Shown here: positions 59,453 to 64,000 of the stretch, in pieces
Position numbering within the stretch: the first letter of the stretch is position 1
How the letters are laid out: every line of letters begins with the position of its first letter
Made by a program: the position numbers and the translations under genes
Notes under the pieces: generated by a model
Told to the model about the DNA's origin: nothing
Seen by the model: the letters and a program-made list of their open reading frames with translations, nothing else
Databases searched by the model: none
Assembly (NCBI RefSeq): GCF_002899455.1
Contig: NZ_PPFB01000001.1
Location: forward strand, 2,510,501 to 2,574,500
From: Streptomyces sp. DH-12
GTDB taxonomy: Bacteria; Actinomycetota; Actinomycetes; Streptomycetales; Streptomycetaceae
Reading direction: 5' to 3'
DNA: 64,000 nucleotides

Positions 59453-61305
59453 CGGCGGCCACGACCGCACCCGTCCGCGACGAGGACGACGACCGGTCAC
59501 CGGAGCAGGGCGGCGGCGACCCCTTCGACCGGGACGTGCTGCCCACTCCCCCGGGCGCCACCGGCGCGCTGCTGCGCTCCCTGCTCGCGCCGATGCGCGG
59601 CCGGGTGGCGCTGACCGCGCTGTTGCTGCTGCTCCAGCAGGCCGCCGTGCAGGCCGGTCCGCTGCTGGTGGCGTACGCGATCGACCGGGCGGTGCCCGCG
59701 TTCCGCGGCGACGACCACGGGCCGCTGATCGCGGTGGCGGTGGGGTACCTGCTGTGCGCGTCGGCGGCCGGCGCGCTGCAGTACGCGTTCGTCACCGCGT
59801 CCGCCCGGGTCAGCCAGGACGTGCTGCTCGACCTGCGCGGGCGGATCTTCCGGCACGCGCAGGCACTGAGCGTGGACTTCCACGAGCGCTACACCTCCGG
59901 CCGGCTGATCTCCCGTTCCACCACCGACGTCGAGTCGCTGCGGGAGCTGCTGGAGGAGGGCCTGCAGGAACTGGTGACGACCATCCTGTCCGCCGTGTAC
60001 ATCTCGGCGCTGCTGCTGTGGCTGGACCTGGGGCTGGGTGCGGTGGCGGTGGCGTCGTTCCTGCCGCTGTACCTGCTGGTGCGGTCGTACCAGCGGCGGG
60101 CGCGGCGGGTGTACCGGCGGCGGTCGACGGCGATCGCCGCGGTGATCGTGAAGTTCGTCGAGACGATGAACGGCATCCGTCCGGTGCGCGCCTTCCGCCG
60201 TGAGCGGGCCAACGACGCCGACTTCGCGGTGCTGAACCGGCGGCACGAGAAGACCAACGGCGACGCGCTGCTGGAGATGGCCCGCTACGTCGTCGGCTCC
60301 CGGGTGACCGCCAACACCACGGTGGCGCTGATCGTGCTGTGGGGCGCCTACCGGGTGGCCGGGGAGACGCTGGCGCTCGGCGTGCTGGCGGCGGCCGTGC
60401 TGTACCTGCGGCGGCTGTACGACCCGATCGACCGGCTGGGCATGTTCCTCAACTCGGCGCAGTCGGCGGCGGCCTCGCTGGAGAAGATCGCCGGCCTGCT
60501 GGCGCAGACCCCGTCCGTGCCGGAGCCGGCGGCCCCCCGCGAGCTGCCGGGGCGGCGCCCCGCTCTCCCCGGGCGCGAGGTGGTCTTCGACGACGTGCGG
60601 TTCGCGTACCGCACCGGCGGCGAGGTGCTGCCCCGCTTCGGGCTCACCCTGCCGGCCGGGCAGACCGTCGCGGTCGTCGGCTCCACCGGCGCGGGCAAGT
60701 CGACGCTGGCGAAGCTGCTCGCCCGGTTCTACGACCCCTCCGGCGGACGGGTGCTGCTCGACGGCGTCGACCTGCGCGACCTGACGGGACGGGACCTGCG
60801 GCGCGAGGTGGTGATGGTGACCCAGGAGGCGTTCCTGTTCTCCGGGACGGTCGCCGAGAACATCGCGATCGGCCGTCCGGAGGCCACCCGGGAGGAGGTC
60901 GAACAGGCGGCCAAGGAGATCGGCGCGCACGACTTCATCGCCGCGCTGCCCGACGGCTACGACACGGACGTCCGCAAGCGCGGCGGCCGTATCTCGGCCG
61001 GCCAGCGCCAGCTGGTGGCGTTCGCGCGGGCGTTGCTCGCGGACCCGGCGGTGCTGATCCTGGACGAGGCGACCAGCTCGCTGGACGTTCCCGGCGAGCG
61101 GGCGGTGCAGCGGGCGATGGCCACGGTGCTGAAGGGCCGTACGGCGGTGGTGATCGCGCACCGGCTGTCCACCGTGGAGATCGCGGACCGGGTGCTGGTG
61201 ATGGAGCGCGGGCGGATCGTGGAGGACGGCAGCCCGGACGAACTCATCGGCGGCGCCGGCCGGTTCGCGGATCTGCACCGGGCCTGGCGGGACAGCCTGG
61301 TGTGA
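59449..61305 (+). CDS. ABC exporter half-transporter with canonical Walker B
   Basis: A 618-aa protein, ATG at 59449 overlapping the preceding stop. Membrane domain residues about 40-340; ATPase domain with GSTGAGKST, ISAGQRQLVAFARA (signature altered from LSGGQ) and VLILDEATSSLD with the catalytic Glu. With the preceding protein it gives one full and one degenerate site, as in TM287/288- or LmrCD-like exporters. Confidence 0.9.
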   Translation: MTAATTAPVRDEDDDRSPEQGGGDPFDRDVLPTPPGATGALLRSLLAPMRGRVALTALLLLLQQAAVQAGPLLVAYAIDRAVPAFRGDDHGPLIAVAVGYLLCASAAGALQYAFVTASARVSQDVLLDLRGRIFRHAQALSVDFHERYTSGRLISRSTTDVESLRELLEEGLQELVTTILSAVYISALLLWLDLGLGAVAVASFLPLYLLVRSYQRRARRVYRRRSTAIAAVIVKFVETMNGIRPVRAFRRERANDADFAVLNRRHEKTNGDALLEMARYVVGSRVTANTTVALIVLWGAYRVAGETLALGVLAAAVLYLRRLYDPIDRLGMFLNSAQSAAASLEKIAGLLAQTPSVPEPAAPRELPGRRPALPGREVVFDDVRFAYRTGGEVLPRFGLTLPAGQTVAVVGSTGAGKSTLAKLLARFYDPSGGRVLLDGVDLRDLTGRDLRREVVMVTQEAFLFSGTVAENIAIGRPEATREEVEQAAKEIGAHDFIAALPDGYDTDVRKRGGRISAGQRQLVAFARALLADPAVLILDEATSSLDVPGERAVQRAMATVLKGRTAVVIAHRLSTVEIADRVLVMERGRIVEDGSPDELIGGAGRFADLHRAWRDSLV

Positions 61306-61381
61306 CGCCCCGCCGAGGGGGCCGCCGTCGGGGGGCCGCTCCCGGGGCCGTGACGGGAGACCGACCGAGAGGAGCGCACCG

Positions 61382-62266
61382 GTGGCGGAGGCGACGTCGA
61401 TGCTGCTCGCCCGTCTGCACGCGGCCGGGCTGACCGATGTCGGCACGGTCGAGCCGGCCTCCGGGGGCCTCGCCGCGACCGCGGGGCTGGCGTGCCGCGC
61501 GGACGGCACACCGGTGTTCGTGAAGGCGTTCGGCGAGCCGCCGGCGGACGACGCCTTCGCCGCGGAGGCCGAGGGGCTGACGGTGCTGCGCGAGGCGGGC
61601 GGCGTCACCACGCCGGACGTCGTCCTCGCGGACCGGGACCTGCTCGTGCTGTCGGTGCTGCGTCCCCGGCCGGACACGGAGGCGTTCTGGGAGGCGTGCG
61701 CGCACGCGGTCGCCCGGCTGCACACCGGCACGCGGCACGACCGGTTCGGCTGGCACCGGGACAACTGGCTGGGCCGCCGCCGTCAGGTCAACACCTGGAC
61801 GGACGACGGGTTCGAGTTCTTCGCCCGGCACCGGCTGCTGCGCTGGCTCGACGAGCCCCGGGTCCGCCGGGCGCTGGACGCCGCCGACCGGCAGGCGCTG
61901 GAGCGGCTGTGCGACCGGCTGCCCGAGCTGCTGCCGGCCCGGCCCGCCTGCCTGACGCACGGCGACCTGTGGGCGCAGAACGTCATGGCCGCCCCCGACG
62001 GGCGGCCCGCGCTGATCGACCCCGCCGTGTCGTACACCTGGGCGGAGGTGGACCTGGCCCACCTGTGGACGACTTCACCCCCGCCCGAGGCGCGGGTGTT
62101 CTTCGAGCGGTACGCCGAGCTGACCGGGCTCGACGCCGGCTGGCGGGACCGGATGCCCGTCCTCCAGCTGCGGCAGCACCTTGCCGTGATCGCCCAGTTC
62201 GAGCCCGACTGGGGCGCCGCCGGACACGTACGGGCCACGCTCGCGCCGTTCCGGAAGCGCCCGTGA
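61382..62266 (+). CDS. Fructosamine-kinase/aminoglycoside-phosphotransferase-like protein
   Basis: A 294-aa protein, GTG at 61382 with GGAG 7 nt upstream. Protein-kinase-like small-molecule kinase: VFVKAF (Lys of the ATP site), FGWHRDNWLG, CLTHGDLWAQNVM (catalytic HxDxxxxN) and ALIDPAVSYTWAEVDLA (metal-binding Asp). The LTHGDLWxxN and DPA patterns fit the fructosamine-3-kinase family, which repairs glycated amines. It follows the ABC pair by 76 nt in the same direction. Confidence 0.85.
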   Translation: MAEATSMLLARLHAAGLTDVGTVEPASGGLAATAGLACRADGTPVFVKAFGEPPADDAFAAEAEGLTVLREAGGVTTPDVVLADRDLLVLSVLRPRPDTEAFWEACAHAVARLHTGTRHDRFGWHRDNWLGRRRQVNTWTDDGFEFFARHRLLRWLDEPRVRRALDAADRQALERLCDRLPELLPARPACLTHGDLWAQNVMAAPDGRPALIDPAVSYTWAEVDLAHLWTTSPPPEARVFFERYAELTGLDAGWRDRMPVLQLRQHLAVIAQFEPDWGAAGHVRATLAPFRKRP

Positions 62267-62327
62267 GAGCGACCGGCGCGACGACGGGGCACACCGGCCG
62301 CCGGGCCGTACGGGGAGGGGAACGGAC

Positions 62328-64000
62328 GTGATCGACGCCTACGGGGACCCCGGCACGCCCGACGGGCGCGGCGGGGCCCGCTATCTGTGGTGGCTGGTGC
62401 GCCGGCAGCCGGGGCGCTGCGTGGCGGGGGCGGTGTACGGCAGTGTGTGGATGGTGCTGCTGGCGGCGGTGCCGTACCTGATGTCGCGGGCGGTGGACGA
62501 CGGGCTGGGGCCGGGCGACATGACGGCGCTGGCCGGCTGGGCCGGCGCCCTGGTCCTGGTGACCGCCTTCAACGCCTGGCTGAGCATGATGCGGCACCGC
62601 ACGATGACGATGGTCCGGATGGACGCCAACTTCCGCACGGTGAAGGTGGTCGTCGGGCACACCGTGCGGCTGGGCGCGGCGCTGGAGCGGCGGGCGGCGG
62701 CCGGGGAGGTCGTGACCATCGGGGTGGGCGACGTGCAGGTGATCGCCCAGTCGCTCACCGCCGTCGGGCCGGGGTTCGGCGCGGTCGTGGCGTACGCGGC
62801 GGTGGCGGGACTGCTGCTGTCGGTGTCGCCGCTGCTGGCCGTGGTGGTGCTGCTCGGGGTGCCGGTGATCGGGCTGGTCGTGGGGCCGCTGATGGGGCGG
62901 CTCCAGGGCACGGAGACGGAGTACCGGCAGCGGCAGGGCGTGCTGACCGCCCGGATCGGGGACCTCGCGGGCGGGCTGCGGGTGCTGAGCGGGCTGGGCG
63001 GCAAGGGGCTGGTCGCGGACGTGTTCCGCCGCGACTCGGGGCGGCTGCGGGAACAGGGCTACCGGGTCGGGGCGGTGACGAGCTGGATGCAGGCGCTGGC
63101 CGCGGGGCTGCCGACGCTGTTCCTCGCGGTGGTGACCTGGATCGCGGCGCGGCAGGCCGCGCAGGGGGACATCAGCATCGGCGAACTGGTGTCGGTGTAC
63201 GGGTACGTGACCGTCCTGGTGTGGCCGGTGATGTTCCTGGTCGAGTGCGGCTATTACCTCAGCCGGGGCGTGGTGGCGGCCGGGCGGGTGGCGGCGCTGC
63301 TGCGGATCCAGCCGCCGCCGGACGCGGCCACCGCCGACCCGCCGGCCGAGCCGTCCGCGCTGGACGACCCGGAGTCGGGGGTGCGGGTGCCGCCCGGGCG
63401 GCTGACCGCGCTGGTGTGCGCCCGGCCCGCGGACGCGGCGGCCGTGGTGGACCGGCTGGGCCGGTACGCGCCGTCGGACGTCACCTGGGGCGGGGTCCGG
63501 CTGGACGAGATCGCGCTCGCGCGGGTGCGGGAGCGGATCCTGGTCGCCGACCCGGAGGCCGCGCTGTTCGCGGGCCCGCTGCGGGAGGTGGTGGCGGGCC
63601 GGGGCGGGGCGTCCGACGCGGAGGTGCTGCGCGCGCTGCACGCGGCGGCCGCCGACGACGTCGTGCGCGGACTGCCCGGCGGGCTGGACTCGGTGGTGTC
63701 CGCGCAGGGGCGCAGCCTCTCCGGCGGCCAGCGGCAGCGGGTCCGGCTGGCCCGGGCCCTGCTCGCCGACCCCGAGGTGCTGCTGGCGGTGGAGCCGGCC
63801 TCGGCGCTCGACGCGCACACCGAGGCCCTGGTCGCCGACCGGCTGCGCGCCGCGCGGCAGGGCCGTACGACCGTGCTGGCCACCACCTCGCCGCTGGTGC
63901 TGGACCGGGCCGACCGGGTGCTCTTCCTGGTCGACGGGAAGGTGGCGGCGAGCGGCGCCCACCGCGAACTGCTGGACGGCGAACCGGAGTACCGGCTCCT
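62328..64000 (+). CDS. ABC half-transporter lacking Walker A (partial, runs off right edge)
   Basis: GTG at 62328 with GGGGAGGGG about 7 nt upstream; at least 557 residues visible. Six membrane helices (residues about 20-310) are followed by an ATPase domain that keeps LSGGQRQRVRLARA but has PPGRLTALVCARPADAA where Walker A should be, with no GxxGxGKS/T, and LLAVEPASALD instead of LLDEP. The nucleotide site is therefore degenerate on both sides. A functional partner would have to supply ATP hydrolysis; it may lie just past the window. Confidence 0.82.
   Translation, partial: MIDAYGDPGTPDGRGGARYLWWLVRRQPGRCVAGAVYGSVWMVLLAAVPYLMSRAVDDGLGPGDMTALAGWAGALVLVTAFNAWLSMMRHRTMTMVRMDANFRTVKVVVGHTVRLGAALERRAAAGEVVTIGVGDVQVIAQSLTAVGPGFGAVVAYAAVAGLLLSVSPLLAVVVLLGVPVIGLVVGPLMGRLQGTETEYRQRQGVLTARIGDLAGGLRVLSGLGGKGLVADVFRRDSGRLREQGYRVGAVTSWMQALAAGLPTLFLAVVTWIAARQAAQGDISIGELVSVYGYVTVLVWPVMFLVECGYYLSRGVVAAGRVAALLRIQPPPDAATADPPAEPSALDDPESGVRVPPGRLTALVCARPADAAAVVDRLGRYAPSDVTWGGVRLDEIALARVRERILVADPEAALFAGPLREVVAGRGGASDAEVLRALHAAAADDVVRGLPGGLDSVVSAQGRSLSGGQRQRVRLARALLADPEVLLAVEPASALDAHTEALVADRLRAARQGRTTVLATTSPLVLDRADRVLFLVDGKVAASGAHRELLDGEPEYRL

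Noticed and set aside
59497..61764. A 755-codon minus frame opposite an ABC exporter
   Set aside because: Shadow of a clear ABC transporter with GxxGxGKST, signature and Walker B on the plus strand.
1..64000. tRNA, rRNA, IS elements and integrase/attachment sites
   Set aside because: I looked for tRNA-like cloverleaf ends, transposase motifs and terminal inverted repeats and saw none that could be supported.

Overview
The window is high-GC actinobacterial DNA, almost certainly Streptomyces or a close relative. The evidence is strong codon bias, frequent GTG/TTG starts with AGGAGG-type ribosome binding sites, a Streptomyces-style type VII secretion (T7SS/ESX) locus, and ordinary Streptomyces neighbours (GlgX, lipoprotein L,D-transpeptidases, paired ABC exporters).

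Positions 1-49,063 form one T7SS locus. At its left, on the minus strand, one reading frame starts at 25,165 and stays open to the left edge: at least 8,388 codons with no stop. It looks like a giant, CpnT-like multidomain toxin/effector. From N to C terminus I recognise a WXG/CpnT-like helical domain, a Pro/Ser/Thr/Asp linker, a caspase-like (clan CD) His-Gly...Cys module, a long beta-rich scaffold, an inositol-polyphosphate-kinase-like domain, an OTU-like cysteine protease candidate, a weak nucleotidyltransferase-like remnant, an anthrax-lethal-factor-like zinc metallopeptidase, a second His-Gly...Cys module, and a tandem array of four ADP-ribosyltransferase-like (ART) modules with a third His-Gly...Cys module between the first two. 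ART modules 1 and 2 keep an Arg/Ser-Thr-Ser/Glu-x-Glu set; 3 and 4 are degenerate.

Upstream in the same direction (30,114 to 25,166) lie two WXG100 proteins, a 148-aa protein, a 945-aa coiled-coil WXG-like protein, a YbaB/EspL-like protein and an EspC-like protein. This resembles a much enlarged EsxE-EsxF-CpnT arrangement. The secretion machine follows: eccB and eccD (minus), eccC (plus, three FtsK-type ATPase domains), the mycosin mycP (minus), and a plus-strand protein that fuses a beta-helix to two EccA/CbxX-type AAA+ domains. Next come a membrane protein with ChW-like repeats, a 1,124-aa protein with an ART-like C terminus, a T7SS-associated SseB-like protein and a SorC-type regulator. 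No EccE was recognised.

Positions 49,289-64,000 are more ordinary: GH25 muramidase, EF-hand protein, anti-sigma-factor-like ATPase, enoyl-CoA hydratase, two tandem L,D-transpeptidase lipoproteins, GlgX, a decayed ABC/LuxR pseudogene, a heterodimeric ABC exporter, a fructosamine-kinase-like protein, and a third ABC half-transporter without a Walker A that runs off the right edge. Hairpin terminators separate the convergent gene pairs.

Inference: WXG100 partners plus EccB/C/D/MycP and the AAA+ protein export the giant polypeptide. Its kinase, OTU, lethal-factor and ART domains suggest eukaryotic targets such as predators, hosts or competitors. That combination in one T7SS substrate is the most noteworthy content here. 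Long open plus-strand frames facing the giant gene are GC-bias shadows.
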